A stretch of 64,000 nt of DNA from Conus ventricosus (taxonomy: Eukaryota > Mollusca > Gastropoda > Neogastropoda > Conidae): positions 17,857,959 through 17,921,958 of the forward strand of contig CM031601.1 of NCBI GenBank assembly GCA_018398815.1, read 5' to 3'. The stretch's first letter is position 1. Every line of letters begins with the position of its first letter. Below are positions 1-11,027 of the stretch, piece by piece. The notes beneath the pieces are model-generated. The model was not told the origin of the DNA. It ran no database searches and saw nothing but the letters and a program-made list of their open reading frames with translations. Position numbers and translations under genes: made by a program.

Positions 1-40
<40 letters not shown>

Positions 41-74
41 ACACAAAACCACACACACACACACCTTCACAGAG

Positions 75-158
<84 letters not shown>

Positions 159-175
159 TAGACAGACAGACAGAC
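1..175. repeat. compound microsatellite (CA)n-(GA)n-(CAGA)n
   Basis: Uninterrupted CA, then GA, then GACA/CAGA units run from the window edge to about 175. No coding sense. The array is cut by the window start, so its full length is unknown. Confidence 0.97.
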
Positions 176-299
176 AATATAACACATTTAAAAATCAGAT
201 AAAACATTAGGTGAAATAACAGATGAATGAAGGAACGAATGCTCTCTCTCTCCCGCTCTCTCTCTCTCTCTCTCTAGTTGTATTAGAAAGTGGGATCTT

Positions 300-688
300 C
301 TTCTTCTTCCTAAAATACTGGTTCACTCAAAAACGAGTAGGTCACCAGCGCGCAAGTCATCTTTCAGTGTTTTAAATGCCTTCTCCTGCTCTTGCGCCCA
401 CTTAAATGGGTTATCTTTTCTTGTCAGTTTCTCAGAGGGTCTGATTTTGTCGCGAGGTTTGGAATGAACCGCGCGTTGAAACTGACAAGACCAAGAAAGC
501 TTCTGACCTCAGATGCTGATTTTGGCCTCTCTGCGGTTTTAATTGCCTTGACCTTTTCGGACGATGGTCCTATCCCTTTATCAGACAAGAGAAATCCCAT
601 GAACTGTAGTTTATCAATTCTGTACATACACTTGTCTTTGTTCAACGTCAGTCAGTTTCTTTCAGTTTTGTCAACACTTTTTCCAGTC
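300..688 (-). pseudogene. Ty3/gypsy reverse transcriptase C-terminus and RNase H start
   Basis: This is the 3' part of a minus-strand Ty3/gypsy pol gene. The open stretch 424-645 encodes the end of the RT domain: LQFMGFLLSDKGIGP (the conserved 'FLG..S..G' segment) followed by SEVRSFLGLVSFNARFIPN, the usual RT-to-RNase H bridge. Shifted frames continue through WAQEQEKAFKTLK near 330-420, the typical start of gypsy RNase H, and stop at a CT microsatellite. Upstream on the minus strand, TVEEHAR and LEKVLTKLK (about 645-690) join it to the minisatellite at 690-1356. The reading needs several single-base shifts, so the copy is dead or badly sequenced. It belongs to the same element as 1350-2790. 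Confidence 0.85.
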
Positions 689-689
689 A

Positions 690-1356
690 TCTGGCATGTT
701 CTTCAACAGTCAGCATAGATGATAATGACATCTGGCATGTTCTTCAACAGTCAGCATAGATGATAATGACATCTGTCATGTTCTTCAACAGTCAGCATAG
801 ATGATAATGACATCTGTCATGTTCTTCAACAGTCAGCATAGATGATAATGACATCTGTCATGTTCTTCAACAGTCAGCATAGATGATAATGTCATCTGTC
901 ATGTTCTTCAACAGTCAGCATAGATGATAATGACATCTGTCATGTTCTTCAACAGTCAGCATAGATGATAATGACATCTGTCATGTTCTTCAACAGTCAG
1001 CATAGATGATAATGACATCTGTCATGTTCTTCAACAGTCAGCATAGATGATAATGACATCTGTCATGTTCTTCAACAGTCAGCATAGATGATAATGACAT
1101 CTGTCATGTTCTTCAACAGTCAGCATAGATGATAATGACATCTGTCATGTTCTTCAACAGTCAGCATAGATGATAATGTCATCTGTCATGTTCTTCAACA
1201 GTCAGCATAGATGATAATGACATCTGTCATGTTCTTCAACAGTCAGCATCGATGATAATGACATCTGGCATGTTCTTCAACAGTCAGCATAGATGATAAT
1301 GTCATCTGGCATGTTCTTCAACAGTCAGCATAGATGATAATGTCATCTGTCATGTT
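690..1356. repeat. 41-bp minisatellite made from the RT active-site segment
   Basis: About 16 head-to-tail copies with a 41-bp period. The plus-strand unit contains TGATAATGACATCTGTCATG, with sparse variants such as GACATC/GTCATC and TGGCATG/TGTCATG. On the minus strand each unit reads through TDDIIIYA and then TVEEHA. This is exactly the piece of Ty3/gypsy RT expected between the coding parts on either side, and it includes the two catalytic aspartates. Because 41 is not a multiple of 3, the array destroys the pol frame. Confidence 0.95.
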
Positions 1357-2230
1357 CGTACTACCAGGGCAATCCTGCAGTAGCCTACCTGCTGAATGGT
1401 GTATTGATAGATTTCAGGTGCTGAGCTAGCTCCAAACATTAGTCTCTTGTACCTGAACAACCCTACATGTGTAGCGAAAGTTGTAATTGGGCGAGAAACT
1501 TCGTCAAGTTCTATCTGATGAAAGCCCATGTTTAGGTCTAGTTTTGAAAACACTTTGGTCCCATTCATTTCTAGAAGCGTTTCTTTGACTGTCGGAATGG
1601 GAAAACGTTTTCTATGTATAGCGTCATTTGCTTGTCGCATGTCTATGCACAGCCTTACGTCACCGTTTGGTTTTGGAACAACCACGATCGGACTCACGAA
1701 AGAAGCTAGACCATCGGCACGTTCAGGTATGTCTAATGCTTCCAGTTCTGCGATTTTGTTTTCGACTTTTTGCCTCAGACTGAACGGAATGCGTCTTGCT
1801 TTCTGAACGACTGGTTTAACATCTGTCTTCACATGTAATTTGATCTGTTTATTTTTCAGTTTCCCTAGCCCTTCGTACAAGTCTGCATATTCAGCTTTGT
1901 TTTCTGGCTTTGCTGTCACAGAACAAGCATTTACATCCTTTGGTAGACCTATTCTTAGCACGTTGAGTTTCTCTGCACTTTCCTTCCCAAGTAGTGTAAC
2001 ATCTTTTTCACATGTAACAACAAACTCACATCTATGTTTGTTTTCTTTGAATTCAACCACAAACGTCTCTGCTTGGAACGTACCAAGAACAGAAAGCGGT
2101 TTGCCATGACCATGGGCAAAGAGTTTTCTACTTTGTGTTTTCTGTGATGTGCACTTGACTTTCTTCTTCTTCAACATTTCTCAAGTTTCCTGATCAGGAA
2201 TGTTGATACTTGCCCCAGAGTCAATTACAG
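1350..2230 (-). pseudogene. Ty3/gypsy pol: aspartic protease to RT palm
   Basis: Minus-strand pol fragment. The protease active site reads as IDSGASINIPD near 2195-2230, just upstream of a shifted stop. The long ORF 1350-2177 then gives the protease remainder, the linker and RT. RT motifs seen in order are LDIPERADGLASFVSPIVVV (about 1700-1760), PKPNGDVRLCIDMRQAN, FPIPTVKETL, FSKLDLNMGFHQIELD (motif A, catalytic D) and LFRYKRLMFGASSAPE (motif B). Motif C follows directly but has been amplified into the 690-1356 minisatellite. Domain order PR-RT-RH is that of ordinary Ty3/gypsy elements. Integrase would lie further left but is not present before the microsatellite. Confidence 0.9.
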
Positions 2231-2406
2231 CTGACAAAGGGATACCACCGACACTCAGATCTGCAGACTCAGTGTGTGCACAGTGTGAAATACTGAATAC
2301 AAAATCACTTTTCATTCAATTGTACACCAGTATTGTCAAGATCAGTATTGTACATCAGTATTGTCAACATCAGCTTGTGCATCAGCACCTTGCACAACAA
2401 AGTACA

Positions 2407-2440
<34 letters not shown>

Positions 2441-2790
2441 TGCATCAAAATTCACATTAGCATCGTCTGCATCAAAATACGCATCATGATCATCATCGTG
2501 AGTACCAACAAGATGCGCATCATCATTATGATTATGAACATCACCATTCCTATCATGATCATCATCAACATGCATGACACGAACAATGCAAACTTGTCTT
2601 GTGCATCAACATACAGTTCACTTTCATCTTCATCACTGTCCTCTTTATGAACACATTTAACCTGTCACCTACAGCACACCACAAAATGTCCTTTCTTTTT
2701 TACACTTTTTGCACACTTGTCCTTTCGCTGGGCATGCTGGATCTTTTGCAAAGTGTCTTTCTTTCCCACATCTGTTCTCATTAGTTTTAT
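2231..2790 (-). pseudogene. Ty3/gypsy gag end with zinc knuckle and Asp-rich insert
   Basis: On the minus strand about 2670-2760 reads CPAKGQVCKKCKKKGHFVVC, a retroviral nucleocapsid-type zinc knuckle normally placed at the end of gag just before protease. Between knuckle and protease, 2342-2575 is an Asp/His-rich stretch produced by CAT-type trinucleotide repeats. The whole is in frame only in pieces. It is the 5' continuation of the pol fragment at 1350-2230. Confidence 0.7.
2402..2442. repeat. (CAT)n trinucleotide repeat
   Basis: About 12 CAT/ATC units. Related degenerate units (CATCAT, GATCATCAT) spread to about 2575. On the minus strand they give poly-aspartate inside the gypsy gag-pol linker. 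Confidence 0.9.
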
Positions 2791-3009
2791 CACTTATTAT
2801 TATGTCATTAGCAACATTTCAAAACGAAAGTTCAGATCTTCTGGTGATATGTCTTTTATTGGATTTTGAAAAAAAATTTTAATTCAATATTAGTTAAAAG
2901 ATTAATAGCCTTTCAAATCACTTTTGAATTCTGTGAAGAAGGTAACAAACCTTGAAAATGCTTTTTTTCGCTTTTCGTTTTATAGAATTTACTCTATTTC
3001 TTTGTTTTC

Positions 3010-3124
3010 TGAATTGTATCTGCAGAAAAGGGGTGGATAGTGAGTCATGGACTGAGGGGGCAGTGGATTCTTTCTGCAGAAAAGGGGTGGATAGTGAGTC
3101 ATGGACTGAGGGGGCAGTAGATTG
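3010..3124. repeat. tandem duplication of a 53-bp unit
   Basis: Two near-identical copies beginning at TCTGCAGAAAAGGGGTGGAT are placed head to tail. They abut the LINE fragment at 3130-3318. Confidence 0.9.
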
Positions 3125-3129
3125 TTTCC

Positions 3130-3313
3130 AAACATTTGCTGACAGCAAACATTTCTTGTAGTGGAAGGGCCCCTGCTTTAATATAATTCCCTTCATTAAG
3201 ACTAGACGATTTTAATAGAACCGTTTTAAGTGCTCTTTTGTAGACACTCGTAAGAGGTTTCATGGCATTAGCACTAGCAGAATCACATAGTGTTGAACAA
3301 TATTTGATTGAAT

Positions 3314-3318
<5 letters not shown>
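3130..3318 (-). mobile_element. jockey/CR1-like LINE C-terminal fragment
   Basis: About 190 bp closely matching 44011-44200 in the same orientation. On the minus strand both read the LINE C-terminal region, including SASANAMK and ALK.VL.KSSSL. The same block is intact in the longer copy at 8424-8912 (YKRTLKLVLLKSSSLTDEDY). This copy is cut off by a GA microsatellite on one side and a 53-bp duplication on the other. Confidence 0.8.

Positions 3319-3375
<57 letters not shown>
3319..3375. repeat. (GA)n microsatellite
   Basis: Pure GA run of about 55 bp at the truncated end of the LINE fragment. Confidence 0.97.
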
Positions 3376-3377
<2 letters not shown>

Positions 3378-4228
3378 TAAAAAAAACTTAAATAGGCTAC
3401 TTTAACTGCAAAAGCCACCGACCTATCTGCAGTGAGGTCAAGAACAAAAGTAGAATATACACACGCTCGGCGCAGACGCTGAAAATTTTGAAAGAAAATA
3501 TTTGAATAACAAAAATGTTCTTCCTGAAATTATTGTGGCATTTGTGTGTTACCTGCTAACAGTTCCTCTCTTCGTTTCGGTGCTTTAAAAACGAACATAG
3601 CCACAGAGCGAGTCACAATTCTCTTCATTTTGCAGTTAAAGAAGCAATGATACTTGATGAACATTTCTAGTATGTGGCAAAATGTATTTATCTCTTAAGT
3701 CTTTTTAGGATGGACAAACAATCAAAAATGTATTTCATCCTCGATTTGATAATGGAATGGACCGTTTTTGGAGTGTAGTGTATAATTATCGTTGATGGAA
3801 ATTCAAATCACTAATACCAAGTCGAAATCACACGAATACTTTGCGAAATTTAGGAACTGTAATATCAGTTAAATATTTCTCAGGCTGCCATAAGGATTTG
3901 AAGGAGCGATATGTCGAACATCTGTCACCATTGAGTATTTTACCATCATCATTATAATTCGTCTTGCTTCTATGTGTTTTTTTCTTTGATCGTTACGGGG
4001 TATGAAATAATGTAAAACAATGTAGATAATGTAATGAAATGAGGTGAAAATATCTTAATGTGCATAAATAAGATACAATGCGGATAATGTTTCGTATGTT
4101 TCCGGTCTGCCTCTTTGTTCGCATTTGCTTAGATTGATTATGTAGAAAGCATGTCAATTGGTTTTGTGGCGGTCAGGCGCCGTCGCGTGGTTCTTTTCTC
4201 TGTGTGTTTGTGGACGGACAAACCGGAT
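3376..4228. other. no recognisable feature
   Basis: AT-rich single-copy-looking sequence. No ORF with family resemblance, tRNA fold or repeat was seen on either strand. Confidence 0.6.
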
Positions 4229-4231
4229 AGT

Positions 4232-4366
4232 GATCGATCGTGTCAATGATGTTCATTTGATGACAATGAGAAGCCGTTGGCTGCTCCTATGTCAATGATG
4301 TTCATTTGATGACCATGAGAAGCTCTTGGCTGCTCCTATGTCAATGATGTTCATTTCTTTTGGCAA
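4232..4366. repeat. short tandem repeat of about 57 bp, 2.4 copies
   Basis: The block starting GTCAATGATGTTCATTTGAT recurs at about 4232, 4290 and 4339. Each copy is followed by a TTGGCTGCTCCTAT segment, except the last, which is partial. Confidence 0.85.
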
Positions 4367-4639
4367 TGTTTCGCAAATTAGAGATTTACTTAATGTGCCT
4401 CCCACGGCCTTCGCTGTCGCTTGTGCCTGGCTGTGCCTTCCTCTGCATGTCTCCACTTGTCTGTCTCCGACCTCTGCTTCTGTCTGGCTGTACGTCATTC
4501 TCATACAACTATGACCATGTCAAAGGGAAACTGGAATTTTCGTTACTCGTAGCCTGTTGTGAATGTTAAACGGTATATGCATATTGTGCCCTGTGTGGGA
4601 GCGATGATCTATGTTTTATTGTTTGTAAGCTTAAAAGAA

Positions 4640-4688
<49 letters not shown>
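4640..4688. repeat. (CT)n microsatellite
   Basis: Pure CT dinucleotides, about 48 bp. Confidence 0.97.
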
Positions 4689-4690
<2 letters not shown>

Positions 4691-4837
4691 TCCATTTATT
4701 AAAAAAAAAAAATCTGTTCGGAGTAGATATGAATATTACTGATAGATGATTTGTATACATAATGGTATTTACAATGAATGATTACGGTTGGTCTAGTAGT
4801 GATTTAACACCCGCGACATTTTGACAGGAATTATTGT

Positions 4838-4839
4838 AG

Positions 4840-4906
<67 letters not shown>
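4838..4906. repeat. (GAT)n trinucleotide repeat
   Basis: About 22 uninterrupted GAT/ATG units, trailing into degenerate GTT/TGC triplets to about 4980. Confidence 0.97.
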
Positions 4907-4907
<1 letters not shown>

Positions 4908-5084
4908 GCTATTGTTGTCGCTATCGTTTACGTTGTTGCTGTTGCTGGTGTCATTATTGAGTTGCTGTTGTTGATGCTTATCATAATGCTCTCATTGTAG
5001 ATGGTTGGTTTAAACTGATTTCAATTCTTATTACCCTTTTTTGTTCTGAAACTGTACTCTGTCCAAAAGCCGATATAACACAGG

Positions 5085-5495
5085 GAGTGGCTGCGTGACC
5101 GCGGGATTGGGGAGGGTGATTCACACTGACGTGGGAGGCTCAATGAATCGTGACCACGGGATTGGGGAGGGTGATTCACACTGACGGGGGGGAGGCTCAA
5201 TGAATCGTGAACGAGGGATTGGGGAGGGTGATTCACACTGACGGGGGGGGGGGGGGGGGAGGCTCAATGAATCATGACCGCAGGATTTGGGAGGGTGATT
5301 CACACTGACGGGGGGAGGCTCAATGAATCGTGAACGAGGGATTGGGGAGGGGGATTCACACTGACGGGGGGAGGCTCAATGAATCGTGACCACGGGATTG
5401 GAAGGGGGGGGGGGGTTATACTGACGGGGGAGGCTCAATGAATCGTGACCGCGGGATTGGGGAGGGTGATTTACACTGACTGGGTGAGGCGCAAT
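5085..5495. repeat. minisatellite, about 50-60-bp unit with G-tracts
   Basis: Seven to eight copies of a unit containing GATTCACACTGACGGGGGAG then GCTCAATGAATCGTGACC and GGGATTGGGGAGGGTG. The poly-G tract after ACTGAC varies from 1 to 17 G and explains most of the length variation. Minus-strand Pro/Ser-rich reading frames here are only the repeat translated. Confidence 0.93.
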
Positions 5496-5859
5496 GAATC
5501 TGACATGAAAAAAAGACCGTTAATTGACAGAAGGAAAAATGTGAACTCTTCGTTGAGCTACTTCCCGTCAGTGGATTGTCCTCTCTGGCCTGTGGTGGTA
5601 TGGCCACTCCGCAGTAAAAGTGAATTAAACGGACAGTCTGGGAAAGAGTGTGTGATATGAGGATTTCCTCGGTGTTTATTTTACTTGGTATACCCCCCCC
5701 CTCCCCTGACAGATATTAACATCAGTTAAGTGTAAAACCCTGTGAAAGTTCAAGATACTGTAATGGAATTGTAGGGTGTTTTTTTTTCCAATTGTTTAAA
5801 TGTGCAATCAGTCAGTCTGCCGGTCCGTCGGTCAGTCAGTCAGTCAGTCTGTCTGTCTG

Positions 5860-5861
<2 letters not shown>

Positions 5862-5936
<75 letters not shown>
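5862..5936. repeat. (CT)n microsatellite preceded by (CAGT/CTGT)n
   Basis: CT run with one interruption near 5899. It is preceded by CAGT/CTGT tetramers from about 5810. Confidence 0.95.
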
Positions 5937-5937
<1 letters not shown>

Positions 5938-6054
5938 ATATCGCCTCCTTTCGCCCCCACTGCTTTAATGGCTTTTGCCATTTTTTGCATACGTTTTTGG
6001 TTGGTTTTTTTTTTTCTTTTTTTTTTTTGTTCATGGCTTTTCTAGTTAGATATC

Positions 6055-6090
6055 GTTCCCACCTGACTGTTCCCCTTGACACGGGAAGAT
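6055..6090 (+). repeat. dispersed core repeat, copy 1
   Basis: The string ACTGTTCCCCTTGACACGGG followed by A/C-GATG is shared with 7262-7290 and, inverted, with 61846-61885. In each case a CT-rich microsatellite lies just downstream in the orientation of the core. It could be the tail of an interspersed element. Confidence 0.65.
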
Positions 6091-6133
6091 GATCTCTTTC
6101 ATTACATTAGCTGTTTTGTCATTCTGCCCCCCT

Positions 6134-6145
<12 letters not shown>

Positions 6146-6184
<39 letters not shown>

Positions 6185-6200
6185 TCTCTCTCTCTCTCTC
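6146..6200. repeat. (CT)n microsatellite with C-tract
   Basis: C-rich tract at 6127-6144 followed by CT dinucleotides with one TT break. Confidence 0.95.
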
Positions 6201-6227
6201 CCCAGTTACCTCGGGCCTGTGCATTTT

Positions 6228-7071
6228 TTTCTTTTTGCTGTCCCAACCTCTGCGCCACCTCAGAGGCAGTGCACCCATGCCGCTCATTATGACACCCCGT
6301 CCACAGCCACAGCCCGGTCGGCCCCGCCACAGCCCCAGCACCGGCAATCCACAGGGAGCAGTCAATGTCAAGTCGTCAAGAGGCAACCCACCGGAGGAGA
6401 CACTGCACTGCTGCCGAGTCACTTCGGTGGTGTTCAGTGGCGCCTGTTCTGATCTAACATACGCAGGACACCACCTACTAAGCCCCCTACTGACGACAAT
6501 AATTGCTTAGTCGCGGAGCCGGCGTGAGTCAGCTCTCCCTCCGGAGGGCGCCACCACGTCTGTCCAACGACAGCCCCCATGGGCTCGCCGATACCGGTGA
6601 CCCCGGCGGAACCAAACCAAGGCCACTGACGTGGAGAGGACATCGAAATTGAGGTCACCATGAGAGCAGGGCATGAAGGGCCACAGAATTTGAGACATTT
6701 TTTTTATGCTGATCGATGAGAATGAGGATGATTAAGATGATGCTACGGATTTCCATTTCGGTCTGAGACTACATGACAGGGCTGTACTCTACGCTTCCTT
6801 TCATAATATATCCTGGCGTCAACCAGGCCCGAGAGATACAGACACCTGCAGTGTTGGTCATGAAAGTTGAGCAACACTCTCAGAAATGCATCCATTAAGT
6901 GGATGAAACTCGACTGTGTGGTCCCAGTCTTCCCAACTGAGTCCGCAGCAACTCAACTCTGGGTAGGAGTCGGTCGGGGCAGAAAAACCCACATGACTTC
7001 TGATGGGATTCGAACCCACGACCTCCCAGCCGGGAGTCTGCGACGCTAACCACTTCGCCACGGCGGCTGGT
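6228..7071 (-). mobile_element. 844-bp tRNA-headed retroposon with 15-bp target duplication
   Basis: The block is flanked by a perfect direct repeat GGGCCTGTGCATTTT at 6213-6227 and 7072-7086, a size typical of LINE-machinery target duplications. On the minus strand it begins at 7071 with a tRNA-like head (see next entry) and ends in an A-rich tail (reverse complement of TTTTTTTCTTTTTGCTG at 6224-6240). The body holds no RT or other recognisable protein. At 844 bp it is long for a SINE, so it could be a composite SINE, a SINE with a captured transcript, or two nested short elements inside one duplication. Confidence 0.75.
6993..7071 (-). repeat. tRNA-derived head (A box and B box)
   Basis: The minus strand reads GCCGCCGTGGCGAAGTGGTT with an RNA polymerase III A-box match (TGGCGAAGTGG). 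About 30 bases later GGTTCGAATCC is a perfect B box. Acceptor-stem pairing is not complete, so this is a tRNA-derived SINE promoter rather than a working tRNA gene. Confidence 0.8.
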
Positions 7072-7261
7072 GGGCCTGTGCATTTTAGTTACAGGACTTT
7101 TTTGTGATTGATAATGCCACCTTCCACCTGCTACCGTCTCCTAGTTTCTTATGTTATTCTGTATATGTGGAATTTTTTTTCCTATTTTCTTTTCTTTCTT
7201 TCTTTTTATTATTCTTCTTTTACTCATCATGACTTTTTTGTTTGATGTTTTTTCCCAGCCC

Positions 7262-7290
7262 CACTGTTCCCCTTGACACAGGCAGATGGT
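7262..7290 (+). repeat. dispersed core repeat, copy 2
   Basis: CACTGTTCCCCTTGACACAG followed by GCAGATGG matches copies at 6055-6090 and 61846-61885 (inverted). A CT microsatellite starts about 20 bp downstream. Confidence 0.65.
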
Positions 7291-7310
7291 CCACTTCATA
7301 GTGTTAGTTG

Positions 7311-7311
<1 letters not shown>

Positions 7312-7393
<82 letters not shown>
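7312..7393. repeat. (CT)n microsatellite
   Basis: Pure CT run of about 80 bp. Confidence 0.97.
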
Positions 7394-7395
<2 letters not shown>

Positions 7396-7496
7396 CCTCT
7401 CCCCCCCCTCTCTCTCGTCCCTTTCCTTTATGAGGTTGTCTGTATCCTTAATTCATTATTTTGCATTGTTTTGTACTGTTCATATGATTGTTTTTG

Positions 7497-8087
<591 letters not shown>

Positions 8088-9797
8088 TCAAGTCAAGTCA
8101 AGTCAAGTCAAAATTTTATTTAGAGATGGAAACATTGAATAAGCAGCATATCTGCTTTTTTACATCAAGCCATCTATGAAAAAGAAAAAGTTTAAAAACA
8201 AAAACAAAAAAACATCACATCGTGTACAATGCTTTCATCAAAAGAAAAGTAAACATACCGTCCTACCCCCTCCCATCTCCTCCCCTTTTCCTCACTCACT
8301 TCCATTCACGTAAAAGGTATCAATGCTCATTGCCGTCCCTATGGTTACATTCACGAAGTGTGTATCTTTACCAGTGTATTTCTTTTCTGCACAGGATGGA
8401 CATTTTTTCAGTATGATATGTGGTTAACGATTCATGAGATAATCTTTCAATTTTTTCTTAAATGTGTTTTTATTTCTTATATTTTTTAACGGTTTTGTGA
8501 GTTTATTCCACAGATTTCCCCCTGAATATACAAAACTGGATTTGTATAAATTGTTGCGTGGTCTAGGAATGGACAATAAATGATTATGTCTATGATAATT
8601 GACTTTAAATGTTTCTGTAATCTTTTGGGGAGCTGTTCCATTAATAACATTATGCATACAAAGGGCTTTATTGAAAAAGAGTCTGTTTGCGAAGGTTAGC
8701 ATTTTGAGTTGTTTGTAATCTTCATCAGTTAGGGAGCTCGATTTTAACAATACTAATTTCAATGTTCGTTTGTACAGACGATGAATTAATTTCAAATTAT
8801 GTTCACTACAGTTGTCCCAAAGGGTTGATGCATAATCAATTAATGACAAAATATGTGCACAGAAAAAAAGTTTTCGAGAGTGGCCATCGAGGAATTTTTT
8901 TATCCGAGACAACTGAAATATTTTTTTTGAAAGGCGTTTTGCTAAGAATGTTATATGTTCTGTCCAAGATAAATCTTTGTCAATAATGACACCTAGTGTT
9001 TTGTGTGAACAGACTTCCTCAACTTATTGTTGGATATGAGTAAAGGCTGAAAATTTGATTTCATTTTTTGTCGTTTTTGTCTTGTAGACACGTACATGCA
9101 CTTTGTTTTAACAGCATTTAAAGACATATGGTTTAGTTGTGTCCATTCAGTAAGTTTATTGATATCTGCTTGAAGTTTGATTGTTAATTCATTGGCATCA
9201 GAGTCGTTTTCGTGAAGAGATGTATCATCTGCGAACATTTCGCATTTACATTTAACAAAACAAGGCAAATCATTTACGTAAATAGTAAACAAAAGAGGTC
9301 CTAACACAGAGCCTTGTGGAACACCATATTTGACAGGCATAAATGTTGACAATTTGTCAGCTACAGCTACTAATTGTTTTCGGTCACATAAAAAAGATGA
9401 AATAAGACTTATGAATTCTGGAGTCAGTTTGTAAAGTTCAAGTTTACGGCACAACAAAAAATGGTTGATGACATCAAATGCTTTTTCAAAGTCTACGAAA
9501 AGAATTCCTGCAAATTTATTCTCGTTTATGCTGCAAAGAAGACTGTCGATAAGCTGTATGAGGGCTGTGTGGCAAGAATGATGTTTTCGAAAGCCCGATT
9601 GACTTTCGTGGAGAAGTTTGTTATCAGCAAAATAAGAATACAAAGACTTATGCATGTGCTTTTCGATCGGTTTTGCTATGGCTGATAAAATGGATATCGG
9701 TCTGTAATTTGATGGGTTTGAAGAATCTCCGGTTTTATACAGAGGAATAACTTTAGCTTCCTTAAATTTTAGAGGAAAAGTTTGTTTATCTATGCAA
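8088..9797 (-). pseudogene. jockey/CR1-like LINE reverse transcriptase, 5'-truncated
   Basis: Minus-strand non-LTR retrotransposon. The RT starts near 9797, already inside the 'AKVIPLYK' region. ORF 8993-9655 then gives SGFRKHHSCHTALIQLID, GILFVDFEKAFDVINH (motif A), KYGVPQGSVLGPLLFTIYVN (motif B) and EMFADDTSLH (catalytic DD, about 9211-9240). After a frameshift, ORF 8424-8912 carries the C-terminal domain (SRIKKFLDGHSRKLFFCAHI, then YKRTLKLVLLKSSSL). The 3' end on the minus strand is AT-rich with a short (TTGAC)n tail (8088-8110). The endonuclease is missing, so the copy is 5'-truncated. Jockey/CR1/L2 superfamily is clear; the exact clade is not. Confidence 0.9.
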
Positions 9798-9810
9798 AGT
9801 TTGTTTATCT

Positions 9811-9821
9811 ATGTGTGTGTG

Positions 9822-9860
<39 letters not shown>

Positions 9861-9899
9861 TGTGTGTGTGTGTGTCTGTGTGTGTGTGCGCGCGCGCGC

Positions 9900-9969
<70 letters not shown>

Positions 9970-10205
9970 TTGTGTGTGGGTTTGTGTGAGCGTACGTTTT
10001 TCTGCGCGCGTTCGTGTGTGTGTGTGTGTGGGAAGGGGGGGGGGATTTTGTGGGTGTACGTTTTTCTGCGCGCGCGCGCGGTGTGTGTGTGTGTGTTTGT
10101 GTGTGTGTGTGGGGCGGGGGGGGGGGGGTTGTGTGGGTGTACGTTTTCCTGCGCACGCGCGCGCGCGCACGCGCGCGCGCGTGTGTGTGTGTGTGTGTGT
10201 GTGTG

Positions 10206-10264
<59 letters not shown>

Positions 10265-10393
10265 CGTGTGTGCATATCTGTGGGCAAATAAGCATGTGTG
10301 TGTGAGGGACGGGGCGGGGGGGGAGCGGGGGAGTGTATTTGTGTGTATGTATGTGTGTGTGCACGCGTGTGTTTATGTGTGTGTATGCGCACG

Positions 10394-10472
<79 letters not shown>
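9811..10472. repeat. compound (GT)n array with CG-rich and poly-G spacers
   Basis: GT runs are separated by three related spacers around 9985-10015, 10050-10085 and 10130-10175. Each has a form of GTGTACGTTTTTCTGCGCGC, and poly-G tracts follow two of them. Alternating purine-pyrimidine throughout. Confidence 0.95.
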
Positions 10473-10473
<1 letters not shown>

Positions 10474-11027
10474 GAAACGGTGAATATTAAGAGTATGAGT
10501 GTCGGCGTTTTGTAATGAACAACAGTGGATTAACAGTTGGCAGGTCGTCGATGCAATACTTTAACTGGAAATCCCCTGATGTTCACACGCTTTTTTCTTC
10601 TATTTTTTGTTTCCTTGCACGGATGAGCATGTGCTCAGCTGATAATGGAAAGAGAGAAGGAATGTTCTTTTTATTTTCTTTCTCCGTTTGTTTCTTTCTC
10701 TGCCCGAGACAGATCTACCCAGAAACTTTACTTCATTATGTATCTATATGCGTGTATGCGCATGTCTTGTGTATTCATAATTTCTTTTGATGAAAACTTA
10801 TCAGTTTTGTTGAATGTGTATGTCTTGGAAATCTTGTCTGGAGAGAGCCGTTGTGCATGGTTCTGTAAGAAGCTGTGATCTGCCTGTGGCTAGAAATGAC
10901 TTCTATGGAGCAACTGTTGTTATGGGCGTGAACGCGATCTAATTTTCGTTTTCATTTTGGTTCGGTGTTATATGTCAGCATGGTCATGTGTCCACATGCT
11001 CGTATGGCCCATGTTAAATTTCGCTGT
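10473..11027. other. no recognisable feature
   Basis: T-rich sequence between a GT array and a LINE fragment. No protein or RNA family resemblance seen on either strand. Confidence 0.55.

Noticed and set aside
6993..7071. Functional tRNA gene on the minus strand
   Set aside because: A and B boxes are good, but the acceptor stem does not close and the sequence runs straight into a retroposon body with a target duplication; a tRNA-derived SINE head is the better reading.
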